A DNA stretch of 64,000 bases from Oryzisolibacter propanilivorax (lineage in GTDB: Bacteria > Pseudomonadota > Gammaproteobacteria > Burkholderiales > Burkholderiaceae_C): assembly GCF_900103645.1 (NCBI RefSeq), contig NZ_FNHP01000003.1, positions 372,001 through 436,000 on the forward strand. The letters run 5' to 3'. The notes under the pieces are model-generated. The model was not told where the DNA came from. It made no database searches and saw only the letters and a list, made by a program, of their open reading frames with translations. Position 1 is the first letter of the stretch. Each line of letters begins with the position of its first letter. The position numbers and the translations under genes were made by a program. Positions 24,689 through 33,908 of the stretch are shown piece by piece.

Positions 24689-25156
24689 TCACTCAATCAC
24701 GAACAGCGGCTGCCCGTATTCGACCGCTTGGCCGTTCTCGCCCAGGATGCGCGTGACCGTGCCGGCCTTGTCGGATTCGATCTCGTTGAGAATCTTCATG
24801 GCCTCGACGATGCACAAGGTTTCGCCTTCCTTGACCTGGCTGCCGATCTCGACGAAGGGCTTGGCACCGGGGCTGGAAGCGCGGTAGAAGGTGCCGACCA
24901 TGGGTGACTTGACCATGTGGCCGGCGGGTACGGCCGGGGCAGCGGGCGCTTCGGCCGGTGTAGCGGCCGTGACGGGCGCCGCAGCGGCCGCGACCGGTGC
25001 GGCCATTGCCTGCATGGGCGCTGCCATGACCTGCTGCACCACGGTGGCACCGGCCTTGACGATGCGCACCTTGCCCTCGGCCTCGGTGATCTCGAGTTCG
25101 GAAACATTCGACTCGGAGACCAGGTCGATCAGGGTCTTGAGTTTTCGCAAATCCAT
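24689..25156 (-). CDS. accB: Biotin carboxyl carrier protein of acetyl-CoA carboxylase
   Basis: A 155-residue carrier protein. The N-terminal domain [20 protein letters not shown] is standard. An Ala/Pro-rich flexible linker (residues 45-78) follows, then the biotinyl domain with biotin-accepting Lys121 in [10 protein letters not shown]. The Ala/Pro linker lets the domain swing between the AccC and AccAD sites. First gene of the accB-accC pair. The 118 bp on its 5' side, up to the tlpA-like stop, should hold the promoter. Confidence 0.96.
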   Translation of the reverse strand: MDLRKLKTLIDLVSESNVSELEITEAEGKVRIVKAGATVVQQVMAAPMQAMAAPVAAAAAPVTAATPAEAPAAPAVPAGHMVKSPMVGTFYRASSPGAKPFVEIGSQVKEGETLCIVEAMKILNEIESDKAGTVTRILGENGQAVEYGQPLFVIE

Positions 25157-25274
25157 GGAAGCTCCATCGGCTGAAACGGAAAGTGCGCGAATTTAACCCA
25201 ATTTCACGCATCGGCGCCGTTCTGCGCCGATTCCGTCGTAATTTGCCGGAAGTTTTTTGATGCAGACCCAGTTG

Positions 25275-25832
25275 TTAGGCCAATGCCGACCAGTCAGCTA
25301 GGTTCTGCTCGGTCAGCTCGCCCATTTTACGCTCCAAGATGCGGCCATCCGCGGCGAACAGCACGCTAAACGGCAGCCCGCCGCGCTCGTTGCCCAGGGC
25401 CCGGCTCAGGTCGGAGCCGGCCAGGCCGGCCAGCGCCACCGGGAACTGCAGCGGCATGCGCTGCAGGAATTTCTCCACATTGCCCTGCTGGTCCACGGCC
25501 AAGGCCAGCAGATTCCAGCCGCGCGCCTGCTGCCGGGCATGGAAGCGGTTCAGCAGCGGTAACTCCTGCACGCACGGCGGGCACCAGGTGGCCCAGAAAT
25601 TCAGCAGCAGCGGTCGGCCGCGCAGATCCGCCATGCGCAACGGCCGACCGTCCAGTCCGTCGAAGCTGGCGGACCACAGCTGCGCACTGGCATCCGGCGC
25701 GGCCGGGGCCGGCGCCAGGCGCCAGGCCGCCAGGCCGGCACCTGCCAGACCGGCGGCGGCGCCGGTCAGCAGCAGCCAGCGGCGGCGCCTGGCGTCGGCC
25801 GGCAAGGTGGAGGGGGAAGCGGTGTCGTTCAT
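25275..25832 (-). CDS. TlpA/ResA-family thiol-disulfide oxidoreductase
   Basis: A 185-residue membrane-anchored periplasmic thioredoxin-fold protein. Residues 1-17 are charged. A hydrophobic anchor or signal (WLLLTGAAAGLAGAGLAAWR) follows, and then the thioredoxin domain with the redox pair C84-P-P-C87 in FWATWCPPC and a cis-proline loop GLPFSVLF. TlpA/ResA proteins reduce periplasmic disulfides, often for cytochrome c haem ligation; the partner here is unknown. It overlaps the upstream gene by 4 bp (ATGA). Confidence 0.88.
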   Translation of the reverse strand: MNDTASPSTLPADARRRRWLLLTGAAAGLAGAGLAAWRLAPAPAAPDASAQLWSASFDGLDGRPLRMADLRGRPLLLNFWATWCPPCVQELPLLNRFHARQQARGWNLLALAVDQQGNVEKFLQRMPLQFPVALAGLAGSDLSRALGNERGGLPFSVLFAADGRILERKMGELTEQNLADWSALA

Positions 25833-26452
25833 GGACAGTCGTGGCCTTGTTCCGGTTCGACCGGCGAGTTCAGCAGCCGGCGCACCGCCGCCGCGTCGCC
25901 GCGTGGCGCGCGGCCGCGCGCATCGGGGCGCAGCGCGCCGCGCAGGTCGTCCAGATCGTAGATCAGCAGATGCACGCCGATTTCCTCGCCCAGCTCGGGC
26001 GAGCGGCTGCCCAGGCTGAGCACCTCCACCGGCTCGCCGCGAAAGCCGGTCACCGTGCGCGGCTCATAGGCCACGCCGTGGTTGATGAGGGCAATCTCGG
26101 CCGACTTGCAGTCGTCGCAGAACAGGCTGAGGTGGATGTCGGACAGGCGCGTGGCCGTGCCATGCCAGACGGCGCCGCCCAGATACGGGCGGAACGCCTG
26201 CAGCCGCTCCATCCAGGTCAGCGCCAGCTGGCGCAGCGCGCGCAACTCGGCGGGCTGGGTGTCGGCGCAGAACAGGCCGATGTAGGCGCGCACGGCATCC
26301 TCGACCAGGTCGTTGTCGGGCAGCGCGGTGCGCGCCGGCAGGCCGAGCTCCTTGACGGCGCGGCGCTTGGCGGCGCCCCACTCCAGCCCCTCCTCGACGG
26401 ACAGTCGGGCGGCGGTGTTGGCGATTTCGAGGGCGATGGGCGCGCTGGACAT
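25829..26452 (-). CDS. Conserved protein of unknown function next to mpl
   Basis: A 207-residue protein I do not recognise with certainty. It starts MSSAPIALEIANTAARLSVE; the N-terminal half is helical and the middle has a conserved-looking stretch (LSDIHLSLFCDDCKSAEIAL). The end is Arg/Pro-rich. No Mur-ligase motif is visible. It is divergent from mpl (204 bp between starts) and translationally coupled to the TlpA-like gene by an ATGA overlap. The protein is soluble, with no signal or membrane segment. Codon use matches the core genes, so it is a resident gene rather than acquired. Confidence 0.75.
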   Translation of the reverse strand: MSSAPIALEIANTAARLSVEEGLEWGAAKRRAVKELGLPARTALPDNDLVEDAVRAYIGLFCADTQPAELRALRQLALTWMERLQAFRPYLGGAVWHGTATRLSDIHLSLFCDDCKSAEIALINHGVAYEPRTVTGFRGEPVEVLSLGSRSPELGEEIGVHLLIYDLDDLRGALRPDARGRAPRGDAAAVRRLLNSPVEPEQGHDCP

Positions 26453-26564
26453 GCGAAGGGTCTGGGCAAGTGACGCGGCAGGCGCAAAGCCGCCATTGTG
26501 GCGCCGCGCCGCGGCGCGCCACGGCGGCAACGCGCATGGCCCACAGGGGCATTGGCCGCCTCCA

Positions 26565-26623
26565 TGCTATCGAAAAAATAGCTGAAAGCCATTGTATGTA
26601 AACGGCTTACGGCCGATATCGTC
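26565..26623 (+). repeat. Dispersed ATAGCTG repeat, copy c
   Basis: TGCTATCGAAAAAATAGCTG followed by a divergent middle and GGCTTACGGCC. It lies in the divergent promoter region between the unknown gene and mpl and so may carry or disturb promoter elements. Confidence 0.6.
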
Positions 26624-26656
26624 TACAACATCGGCGCTGGTCGAGGCCTTCATAGA

Positions 26657-28072
26657 ATGCACGCCATCATGCACATCCACATCCTGGGCATCTGCGGCAC
26701 TTTCATGGGCGGGCTGGCGGCGCTGGCGCGCGAGGCGGGCCACCGCGTCACCGGCTGCGATGCCGGCGTCTATCCGCCGATGAGCGAGCAGCTGCGCGCG
26801 CTCGGCATCGAGCTGATCGAGGGCTACGGCGCCGACCAGCTGGCCTTGAAACCCGACGTGTTCGTCGTCGGCAACGTGGTCAGCCGCGCGCGTCTGGCCG
26901 ATGGCCGGCCGAAATTCCCGCTGATGGAGGCCATCCTGGACGCCGGCGCGCGCTACACCAGCGGCCCGCAGTGGCTGGCCGAGCAGGTGCTGGCCGGCCG
27001 GCACGTGCTGGCCGTGGCCGGCACGCACGGCAAGACCACTACCACCTCGATGCTGGCCTGGATCCTGGACAGCGCCGGGCTGCAGCCGGGCTTCCTGGTG
27101 GGCGGTGTGCCGCTGAACTTCGGCGTCTCGGCGCGCCTGGGCGCGCAGGCGGCGAGCCAGACGCGGCCGCTGTTCGTGATCGAGGCCGACGAGTACGACA
27201 CGGCGTTCTTCGACAAGCGCAGCAAGTTCGTGCACTACCGCCCGCGCACGGCCGTATTGAACAACCTGGAGTTCGACCACGCCGACATCTTCGACGACCT
27301 GGCGGCCATCGAGCGCCAGTTCCAGCACCTGCTGCGCACCGTGCCGCCGTCTGGCCGCGTGGTCGCCAACGGGCTGGAGGAAAGCCTGGCGCGCGTGCTG
27401 CACGCCGGCTGCTGGAGCGAGGTGGCCACCTTCGGCGCCGCCAGCAGCGACTTCGTCGCTGACGGCCCGGCGCACGACTTCGCCGTGCTGCGCCGCGGCG
27501 CCCCCGGAGGCGGAGGCGCGCCGCGCGTGCAGTGGGCGCTCGGCGGCGTGCACAACCAGCTCAACGCCCTGGCGGCGATCGCTGCGGCCGAGCACGTCGG
27601 CGTGCCGCCGGCGCAGGCCTGCGAGGCGCTGGCCCATTTTCAGAACGTGCGCCGGCGCATGGAACTGCGCGGCACGGCCGGCGGCGTGGCGGTGTATGAC
27701 GACTTCGCGCACCACCCCAGCGCCATCCGCACCACACTGGACGGCCTGCGCCAGCGCCTGGCACCGGGCGCGCGCATCCTGGCGGTATTCGAGCCGCGCA
27801 GCAACACCATGAAGCTGGGCACCATGGCCGCACAGCTGCCCTGGGCGCTGCAGGGCGCCGACCTGAGCTTTTGCCACACCGCCGGGCTGGACTGGGACGC
27901 CGCCGCCGCGCTGGCGCCGCTGGGCGGGCGCGCGCGCACCGCCGCCGACGTGGACACGCTGGTGACGCAGGTGGCCGCCGCCGCGCGAGCAGGCGACCAG
28001 GTGGTGTGCATGAGCAATGGCAGCTTCGGCGGCATCCACGGCCGGCTGCTGCAGGCGCTGGGCGGGCGCTGA
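26657..28072 (+). CDS. mpl: UDP-N-acetylmuramate:L-alanyl-gamma-D-glutamyl-meso-diaminopimelate ligase
   Basis: A 471-residue Mur ligase of peptidoglycan recycling that re-attaches the recovered tripeptide to UDP-MurNAc. The N-terminal Rossmann motif is HILGICGTFMGGLA, the ATP loop AGTHGKTTTTSM, the central EADEYDTAFFDKRSK, the YDDFAHHPSAI motif typical of Mpl/MurC, and the C-terminal FEPRSNTMK. A second ATG four codons in (26669) gives MHIHILGICGT, which is closer to family starts and may be the true one. Its product would act on the peptide released by AmpD, which is also encoded in this window. Confidence 0.93.
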   Translation: MHAIMHIHILGICGTFMGGLAALAREAGHRVTGCDAGVYPPMSEQLRALGIELIEGYGADQLALKPDVFVVGNVVSRARLADGRPKFPLMEAILDAGARYTSGPQWLAEQVLAGRHVLAVAGTHGKTTTTSMLAWILDSAGLQPGFLVGGVPLNFGVSARLGAQAASQTRPLFVIEADEYDTAFFDKRSKFVHYRPRTAVLNNLEFDHADIFDDLAAIERQFQHLLRTVPPSGRVVANGLEESLARVLHAGCWSEVATFGAASSDFVADGPAHDFAVLRRGAPGGGGAPRVQWALGGVHNQLNALAAIAAAEHVGVPPAQACEALAHFQNVRRRMELRGTAGGVAVYDDFAHHPSAIRTTLDGLRQRLAPGARILAVFEPRSNTMKLGTMAAQLPWALQGADLSFCHTAGLDWDAAAALAPLGGRARTAADVDTLVTQVAAAARAGDQVVCMSNGSFGGIHGRLLQALGGR

Positions 28073-28204
28073 ACGCGCGGCCCGCGCGCCCTCGCAGCGC
28101 TGGACCCCGCTCAGCCCGAACCAGCTTAGACCGCCCAGCCGCTCGCCTGCGCAGCCCGGACCCTGTCAGCCGCCCTGCTCCATCCTGCCCTGCCCTGCCC
28201 TTCC

Positions 28205-29044
28205 ATGCCCCACGCCACCTCGACGCTCGCGCCCGACGTTCCGTTCCAGGACCATTGGATCGGCACCGGCCTGGGCCGCGTGCTGGCGCGCCGCTGGCAG
28301 CCAGCCGGCACGGACGCGGCGACGCGCGCGCCCGCCCCGATCGTGCTGCTGCACGACTCGCTGGGCTGCATCGCGCTGTGGCGCGACTTTCCCGCGCTGC
28401 TGGCGCGCCGCACGGGCCGCGCCGTGATCGCCTACGACCGCCCCGGCTTCGGCCAGTCCATGCCACGCAGCGGCGCGCTGCCGCTGGATTTCGTCGAGCG
28501 CGAGGCGTGGGAAGTCTTCACGCCGCTGCGTACGCAACTGGGCCTGGAGCGCTTCGCCGTCTTCGGCCACAGCGTGGGCGGCGGCATGGCAGTGCACTGC
28601 GCGGCGCGGCATGCCGCGCATTGCGAGGCGCTGATCACCGAGGCGGCGCAGGCCTTCGTCGAGGAGCGCACGCTGGCCGGCATCCGCCAGGCACAGGCCG
28701 CGTTCGCCGACCCGGCCGAGCGCGCGCGGCTGGCGCGCTACCACGGCGAGCGTACCGACTGGGTGCTGAATGCCTGGATCAGTACCTGGCTGTCGCCCGC
28801 CTTCGCCGATTTTTCGCTGCAGCCGGCGCTGGCGCAGGTGCGCTGCCCGGCGCTGGTGCTGCACGGCAGCGAGGACGAGTACGGCTCCCAGGCACATCCG
28901 CTCAGGATCGCCGCGCAGGTGGCCGGGCCGGCGCAGCTGTGCCTGATGCCCGGCGTGCGCCACGTGCCGCACCGCGAGCGCGCCGAGGAGGTGGCCCGGC
29001 GCGTGGTGGACTTCCTGCAGGCGTGCCCGCCTGCCGCTCAGTAG
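28205..29044 (+). CDS. Alpha/beta-fold hydrolase
   Basis: A 279-residue soluble alpha/beta hydrolase. The oxyanion strand is [10 protein letters not shown], the nucleophile elbow is [11 protein letters not shown] (Ser in GHSVGG), the acid is in [10 protein letters not shown], and the catalytic His is in GVRHVPHRE. An elbow serine with an intact triad means it should be active; the substrate is unknown. It follows mpl after 132 bp of C-rich spacer and converges on ruvC with a 7-bp overlap of coding ends. Confidence 0.85.
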   Translation: MPHATSTLAPDVPFQDHWIGTGLGRVLARRWQPAGTDAATRAPAPIVLLHDSLGCIALWRDFPALLARRTGRAVIAYDRPGFGQSMPRSGALPLDFVEREAWEVFTPLRTQLGLERFAVFGHSVGGGMAVHCAARHAAHCEALITEAAQAFVEERTLAGIRQAQAAFADPAERARLARYHGERTDWVLNAWISTWLSPAFADFSLQPALAQVRCPALVLHGSEDEYGSQAHPLRIAAQVAGPAQLCLMPGVRHVPHRERAEEVARRVVDFLQACPPAAQ

Positions 29045-29586
29045 CTGCGCCCGCCCTTGTACAGCGCGTGCTGGCGGCGCTGCAGCTGCGCCACCTCGCC
29101 CACACGCGCCATGGCCGCCCCAGCGTGGGCGTGGGTGATGGCCAAGCCCAGCGCGTCGGCCGCGTCGGTGCCCGGCAGGCCGGGCAACTGCAGCAGGCGG
29201 CGCACCATTTCTTGCACCTGCGACTTGGCCGCGCGGCCGTGGCCGACCACGGCCTTTTTCATCTGCAGCGCGGTGTATTCGGCCACCGGCAGGTCGGCGT
29301 TGACCAGCGCCGTGAGCGCCGCGCCGCGCGCCTGCCCCAGCAGCAGCGTGGACTGCGGGTTGACGTTGACGAAGACGATCTCCACCGCCGCGCTGTCGGG
29401 CGTGTAGCGCGCCGCCACCTCGCTGATGCCGTCGAACAGCACCTTCAGCCGTCCGGGCAGGTCACCCAGCGCCACGCTGGCGGTGCGGATGGTGCCGCTG
29501 GCGACATAGGCCAGGCGCTGACCGTCCACGTCGACCACGCCAAAGCCGGTGGTCTGCAGGCCGGGGTCGATGCCGAGGATTCTCAT
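29038..29586 (-). CDS. ruvC: Crossover junction endodeoxyribonuclease
   Basis: The 182-residue Holliday-junction resolvase of the RuvABC system. The catalytic acidic residues are in the expected places: Asp7 in [12 protein letters not shown], Glu in [12 protein letters not shown], and the C-terminal Asp pair in [14 protein letters not shown]. The length is normal. ruvA and ruvB are not adjacent. A dispersed repeat copy starts immediately upstream of the ATG, and the AT-rich dioxygenase island lies beyond it. Confidence 0.95.
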   Translation of the reverse strand: MRILGIDPGLQTTGFGVVDVDGQRLAYVASGTIRTASVALGDLPGRLKVLFDGISEVAARYTPDSAAVEIVFVNVNPQSTLLLGQARGAALTALVNADLPVAEYTALQMKKAVVGHGRAAKSQVQEMVRRLLQLPGLPGTDAADALGLAITHAHAGAAMARVGEVAQLQRRQHALYKGGRSY

Positions 29587-29646
29587 TGCTATGAAATTAA
29601 TAGCTGCAAGCCCATGCCAATCATGGACGAGAGGCAGATTTTATAG
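29587..29646 (+). repeat. Dispersed ATAGCTG repeat, copy d
   Basis: TGCTATGAAATTAATAGCTG, a middle segment, then GAGAGGCAGATTTTATAGC. It touches the ruvC start codon and marks the left border of the AT-rich island. The rest of 29647-29994 is AT-rich, contains no convincing gene, and holds the promoter region described at 29900-29955. Confidence 0.65.
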
Positions 29647-29899
29647 CAATAAAAAGGCTCTCAGGCAGATCGCAGCCATTTACCCAAATCCACATCCAAA
29701 AAAGAAGGCCATTGTTTCATCGAGAGGTTCGAGAACAGGCGATAAATATTTATGAATGATAATTTTTCTCATTTACTCCCTTCCGGGAAAGCCCCTAGTC
29801 CAGGTGAACGATGAATCGTTGAAAACCCTGAAAAATAATTTCCTCACAGCCTGGCCGGCATCATTTTGCGAATTAACATTGATACATTGATTAATATTA

Positions 29900-29955
29900 C
29901 CTGAAAATTTCACGGAAAGTGAATTTCAGGAAAATAAATCAGGAAATTTTATAAT
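29900..29955 (+). promoter_or_regulatory. Palindrome and -10 box upstream of the dioxygenase operon
   Basis: An imperfect palindrome, CCTGAAAATTTCAC (29900-29913) and GTGAATTTCAGG (29919-29930), stands 19 bp before TATAAT (29950-29955). No good -35 hexamer is present at the right distance, which fits an activator-dependent promoter. A ribosome-binding site AAAAGGAG precedes the ATG at 29995. No regulator gene is in the island. Confidence 0.5.
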
Positions 29956-29994
29956 CATTCATTCCCTACGATTCATAAAAAGGAGATAAATTTC

Positions 29995-31293
29995 ATGAAT
30001 AACTTATCGATGGAATCTGCCATTGATATGGATAAATTACTTTCCAGCAACGCCAGCCGCATGAGTCGGCGCATATATTCAGACGAAGCCGTTTATAGGC
30101 TAGAACAGGATCGGATATTCAAGCATAACTGGCTGTATTTGGCGCATGAAAGCCAGCTCAAAAATTCTGGCGACTTCATGCTGGCATACATGGGTGAAGT
30201 ACCAGTCATAGTGGCTCGTGGAGAAGACGGAAAAATCCACGCAAGCGTCAACAGCTGCTCGCACCGTGGTGTGCCTGTCTGCAGCGCCGATAAGGGCAAT
30301 GCACGCAGCTTCGTATGTCCATATCACGGCTGGACCTACGCCTCCGATGGCCGGTTGCTCCTCGTCCCCCAGGACCGCAAGAAAAACTGCATCAACAAGG
30401 AGTCGCTGGGCCTGAAGCAGGTTCCACGCATAGAAAGTGTCTTTGGCCTGATCTTCGGCTGCTTCGACCCCGAGGTGGAGTCACTGGAATCGCATCTAGG
30501 AGACATGCGCTATTACCTAGAAGCCATGTTTGATCGCTTTCCTTCCGGCATAGAGGTCGTGGGTGCAGCCCAGAAATGGCGCTTGTCATCGAACTGGAAG
30601 TTGCCCGTGGAAACGTTGCTGGGCGATGTGGCGCACGGACAATTTCTGCATGGCTCTTTTCTCAGCGCCAAGGACATGAAGAACGCGGAAGACACCGGAC
30701 TGAATGTCGTGCCCAAGGCGGGGCACGGATCGATCATGCGCCTCCTGCCACCTGATACTCCTATTGAGCATATGACATGGGGAATGGAGGCAGTGCTTTC
30801 GGATTCTGTTCCAGAGGAGTTGAAGGAATATCTTCTCAACACGCAACGTGAATCGATGAAGCGTCTGGACGCTGTCCAGGGACGCATCAAGGCTTCGACA
30901 TTGGGCGTCTACCCCAACTTCTCGGCCTTTGGCTACCACAGCTCGATTCGGGTCAGCCATCCACGCGGGCCTGGTGAAACCGAATACTGGACATGGTGGT
31001 TCGTTCCCGCCGATGCTTCCGATGCAGTTCGGGAGATGCTGCGGCCCAACTACAACTTCTATTTCGGTCCTGGTGGCGCCCTTGAACAGGAGGACGTGTA
31101 CTCCTGGCAACAACAATTCATCGGTGCCAGCATCCCTGGCATGGAAGATACACCCCTGGTTTGCGAACTCGGGCTAGGTGAGGAAACGAGTCACCCCGAA
31201 ATGCCTGGACAGGTTGGAGACTGCTATAACGAACATTATGTACGGCAGTTTTACCTCAGATGGAAGGAAGACATGAAAAAGGGAGGCGAATGA
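29995..31293 (+). CDS. Aromatic-ring-hydroxylating dioxygenase, alpha (oxygenase) subunit
   Basis: A 432-residue Rieske non-haem iron oxygenase. The Rieske cluster ligands are C88-x-H90 and C108-x2-H111 (CSHRG and CPYHGW). The mononuclear iron triad is H214 and H219 in DVAHGQFLHG with Asp367 in QEDVYSW; Asp211 is the bridging residue for electron transfer between subunits. All catalytic residues are present. The enzyme should insert both atoms of O2 into an aromatic ring to give a cis-dihydrodiol. The substrate cannot be read. Codon use is AT-richer than its neighbours outside 29587-34083. It overlaps the beta-subunit gene (ATGA). Confidence 0.92.
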   Translation: MNNLSMESAIDMDKLLSSNASRMSRRIYSDEAVYRLEQDRIFKHNWLYLAHESQLKNSGDFMLAYMGEVPVIVARGEDGKIHASVNSCSHRGVPVCSADKGNARSFVCPYHGWTYASDGRLLLVPQDRKKNCINKESLGLKQVPRIESVFGLIFGCFDPEVESLESHLGDMRYYLEAMFDRFPSGIEVVGAAQKWRLSSNWKLPVETLLGDVAHGQFLHGSFLSAKDMKNAEDTGLNVVPKAGHGSIMRLLPPDTPIEHMTWGMEAVLSDSVPEELKEYLLNTQRESMKRLDAVQGRIKASTLGVYPNFSAFGYHSSIRVSHPRGPGETEYWTWWFVPADASDAVREMLRPNYNFYFGPGGALEQEDVYSWQQQFIGASIPGMEDTPLVCELGLGEETSHPEMPGQVGDCYNEHYVRQFYLRWKEDMKKGGE

Positions 31294-31865
31294 TGGCCAT
31301 GACACATCATGATTTCACGCCAACCCAGGATGCCAATCTGATTTTTCGCGTTAGCCAGTTCTATTATCTTGAGGCTCGACTCCTGGATGAACGGCATTTT
31401 CGCGGATGGCTTGAACTGTTGGATCCAAAAATTGAGTACGCCGTTGCGTCCCGCCACGTGCCACAACCTGATCCAAAAGTGAATGGCACGCATGAGCTTA
31501 TTTCCGTAGAAAAGGAAATTGAACTTCGTGGACCACATGCCTCACCGCTGCGGCTGGAGGGTTTTGCCCAACTCCAGATTCGGGCCAATCGACATTACAA
31601 GATCAGCGCACGATCGGAATGCCCGGCAGAAAGAACTTGCCGTGTGATCGCAAATATCGAGGTGCAAAAACTGAATGAAGAAGAATGCTTGACGCATTCG
31701 AATTTCGTTCTGTATTACAGCCACCATCGAGATAATAATCACATTTATACCGGCAGTCGACGCGATCGCTTGTTGATCATCGGCGATACCTTCAAAATTG
31801 TCGCGCGCGAAGTCATTCCCAGCTGGGATGTGGTCACCGCACCTACCATGGCGCTGATTTTCTGA
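31290..31865 (+). CDS. Aromatic-ring-hydroxylating dioxygenase, beta subunit
   Basis: About 190 residues with the NTF2/SnoaL-like cone fold of ring-hydroxylating dioxygenase small subunits. Features are the N-terminal helix FRVSQFYYLEARLLDERHF, then GWLELLDPKIEYAV, and the C-terminal RRDRLLIIGDTFKIVAREV strand typical of the family. It is structural in an alpha3beta3 hexamer and may shape specificity. The first of three nearby ATGs (31290, 31293, 31299) overlaps the alpha-subunit stop and gives tight translational coupling, needed for equal subunit amounts. Confidence 0.9.
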   Translation: MMAMTHHDFTPTQDANLIFRVSQFYYLEARLLDERHFRGWLELLDPKIEYAVASRHVPQPDPKVNGTHELISVEKEIELRGPHASPLRLEGFAQLQIRANRHYKISARSECPAERTCRVIANIEVQKLNEEECLTHSNFVLYYSHHRDNNHIYTGSRRDRLLIIGDTFKIVAREVIPSWDVVTAPTMALIF

Positions 31866-32010
31866 ACATGAACTGACAGGCATACAGTCGTTCTTGACGA
31901 AAAACTCTTTAGGCAGCCTTGACCTCCGTCCAGACTTCTGGATTCCGGCACCAGGCTGCTTTTTTTATTCGGCCAAATTCAATATTTGGCCATCATGTAC
32001 TGATGAAACC

Positions 32011-32784
32011 ATGATCGATGTTCCAGGTTTATTTTCGTTAAAAGGCAAGGTTGCGATCGTTACCGGCGCCGGCAAGGGAATTGGTCGGGCCTGTGCCATT
32101 GCCTTTGCTCAGGCCGGCGCAGATGTGGCGCTGGCCGCCCGCACTCGGTCCGACTTGGAAGCCGTCGCTGCCGAGATTCAGAAACTGGGGCAACGGGCGA
32201 TCAGTGTGGTATGCGATGTGAATGATGAAGCCATGCTCGACAACCTGGTCGCTCGTACCCAGGCTGAACTGGGCGGTATCCATGTGCTAGTCAACAATGC
32301 CGGCGGCACGGGGCCGAACGATCCTGGCACGACCAGCGCCGAGGATTTCAACCATGCCCTGAGTTGGAATGTGACGCCGGCCTTTCTCCTGATCCAGAAA
32401 GTGGCTGACCCGATGCGGGCGAGCGGAGGAGGTTCCGTCATCAACATTTCATCGGTGGCAGCGCGTTTTGCCCAAAAGAATTTCAGCGCCTATGCGGCCG
32501 CGAAGGCAGCCTTGAACCATCTGTCTCGCAATCTGGCAAACGATTATGCACCCGACATACGCATCAACGTCATTGAACCAGGCCCAATACTGACAGATTC
32601 GTTGGCGGATTATTTGAAAACCGCTCCTGAGCACGAAAAAGCAATGCTTGGCATGATTCCCATGGGCGCATTCGGGAAACCCGAAGACATTGCCGCAGCA
32701 GCGTTGTACTTCGCGTCGGATGCGTCCCGTTGGGTCACAAGCAAAGTTCTTGGCGTGGAAGGCGGAGCTGAGCGGGTTTCCTGA
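32011..32784 (+). CDS. Short-chain dehydrogenase/reductase, probable cis-dihydrodiol dehydrogenase
   Basis: A 257-residue classical SDR. The cofactor motif is TGAGKGIG (residues 18-25), NNAG is at 95-98, and the catalytic set is Asn120, Ser148, Tyr161 and Lys165 (YAAAK). In this operon the natural role is oxidation of the cis-dihydrodiol to a catechol with NAD+. Family membership alone does not prove that, since SDRs are broad. The start MIDVPGLFSLKGKVAIVTG is chosen; a 39-codon upstream extension reads through the AT-rich spacer and is unlikely. The 145-bp gap after the beta subunit shows no gene. Confidence 0.85.
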   Translation: MIDVPGLFSLKGKVAIVTGAGKGIGRACAIAFAQAGADVALAARTRSDLEAVAAEIQKLGQRAISVVCDVNDEAMLDNLVARTQAELGGIHVLVNNAGGTGPNDPGTTSAEDFNHALSWNVTPAFLLIQKVADPMRASGGGSVINISSVAARFAQKNFSAYAAAKAALNHLSRNLANDYAPDIRINVIEPGPILTDSLADYLKTAPEHEKAMLGMIPMGAFGKPEDIAAAALYFASDASRWVTSKVLGVEGGAERVS

Positions 32785-32945
32785 AACAGGCCTCAGCAGC
32801 AGGGAAGCAAAGAATCCCATATTGGTCATATCAGTCGCAACACTGCAAAAACAGGTTGACAACACCACCACCTTGCCCCGCAGTGGTGACATCCAGGCAT
32901 GCAGTGATTTGGCGCGCAAAACAAGGCTCACAGGAATGAAACATC

Positions 32946-33908
32946 ATGCATGTTATCGTTAATCAGATCAGCCGCATCGCACAGGATATCAATGCGCTTG
33001 AACTGGTCCATCCCGCAGGCATCGATTTGCCGGCCTTTCAAGCAGGCGCGCATATAGATATCCACCTGCCGGATGGCTATATTCGACAGTATTCACTCTG
33101 CAACAACCCTGATGAACGTCATCGCTATCAGATAGCGGTCTTGCATGAACGCACCGGACGTGGTGGCTCAACCAGGATTCATGAAAAGATCCAGGAAGGT
33201 GATACGGTCGAAATTTCCGAGCCGCGCAATCATTTCATCCTCGACGAGGGCGCCGATCGTTATCTGCTAATAGCTGGAGGCATTGGAATAACACCGATCA
33301 AGGCCATGGCCGAGCGACTGCATTCCATAGGCGCGAACTACACGATGTATTATTGCGCCCAACGACCCGAGCGGGCCGCTTTTAGGGAAAAATTGAGCAG
33401 CGGCCATTTCCGCGATCGCGTTGTCTTTCACTATGATGAAGGCAGCCGTGAAAACCAGCTCGATCTGCAATCCATTCTGAAACAACACCAACCCGGCACC
33501 CAGCTTTATTTTTGTGGCCCTCATGGATTGATCAAGGCCATCAATGAAAATGCCCAGCACTGGCCAAAAGGGACTGTTCACTACGAGTTGTTTGGCGCAC
33601 CGACGGTCTCGCAGGGCATGACGGGTGCTGCATCCGTTGCAGCGGGCAGTTTCAGCGTGCAAATCAGCAGCACGGGACAGATAGTGGAAATACCTGCCCA
33701 CCAATCGATCGTCGAGTCGCTGCGCTCTGCCGGCGTGGAGTGTGAAACGTCATGCGAGGCGGGCGTATGCGGCACCTGCCAGACTCGTTACCTGTCTGGT
33801 GAGGTCGATCATCAGGACCTGATTCTCAGCGAGGCCGACAGACAAGACCAAATCTTGATCTGCTGCTCCCGAGCCAAACCCGGCAGCATGCTCGTGCTTG
33901 ACATTTGA
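32946..33908 (+). CDS. PDR/VanB-family oxidoreductase (FMN, C-terminal 2Fe-2S)
   Basis: A 320-residue reductase that should feed electrons from NAD(P)H to the Rieske oxygenase. Its order is the flavin domain (RQYSLC at 47-52), the nicotinamide domain (AGGIGITPIKAM, 110-121; YFCGPHGL) and a plant-type 2Fe-2S ferredoxin domain at the C-terminus, with C270, C275, C278 and a final Cys at 306 or 307. This is the phthalate dioxygenase reductase/VanB layout. Such reductases usually serve alpha-only oxygenases, so the pairing with an alpha/beta oxygenase is uncommon. A separate ferredoxin is not encoded here. Confidence 0.9.
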   Translation: MHVIVNQISRIAQDINALELVHPAGIDLPAFQAGAHIDIHLPDGYIRQYSLCNNPDERHRYQIAVLHERTGRGGSTRIHEKIQEGDTVEISEPRNHFILDEGADRYLLIAGGIGITPIKAMAERLHSIGANYTMYYCAQRPERAAFREKLSSGHFRDRVVFHYDEGSRENQLDLQSILKQHQPGTQLYFCGPHGLIKAINENAQHWPKGTVHYELFGAPTVSQGMTGAASVAAGSFSVQISSTGQIVEIPAHQSIVESLRSAGVECETSCEAGVCGTCQTRYLSGEVDHQDLILSEADRQDQILICCSRAKPGSMLVLDI

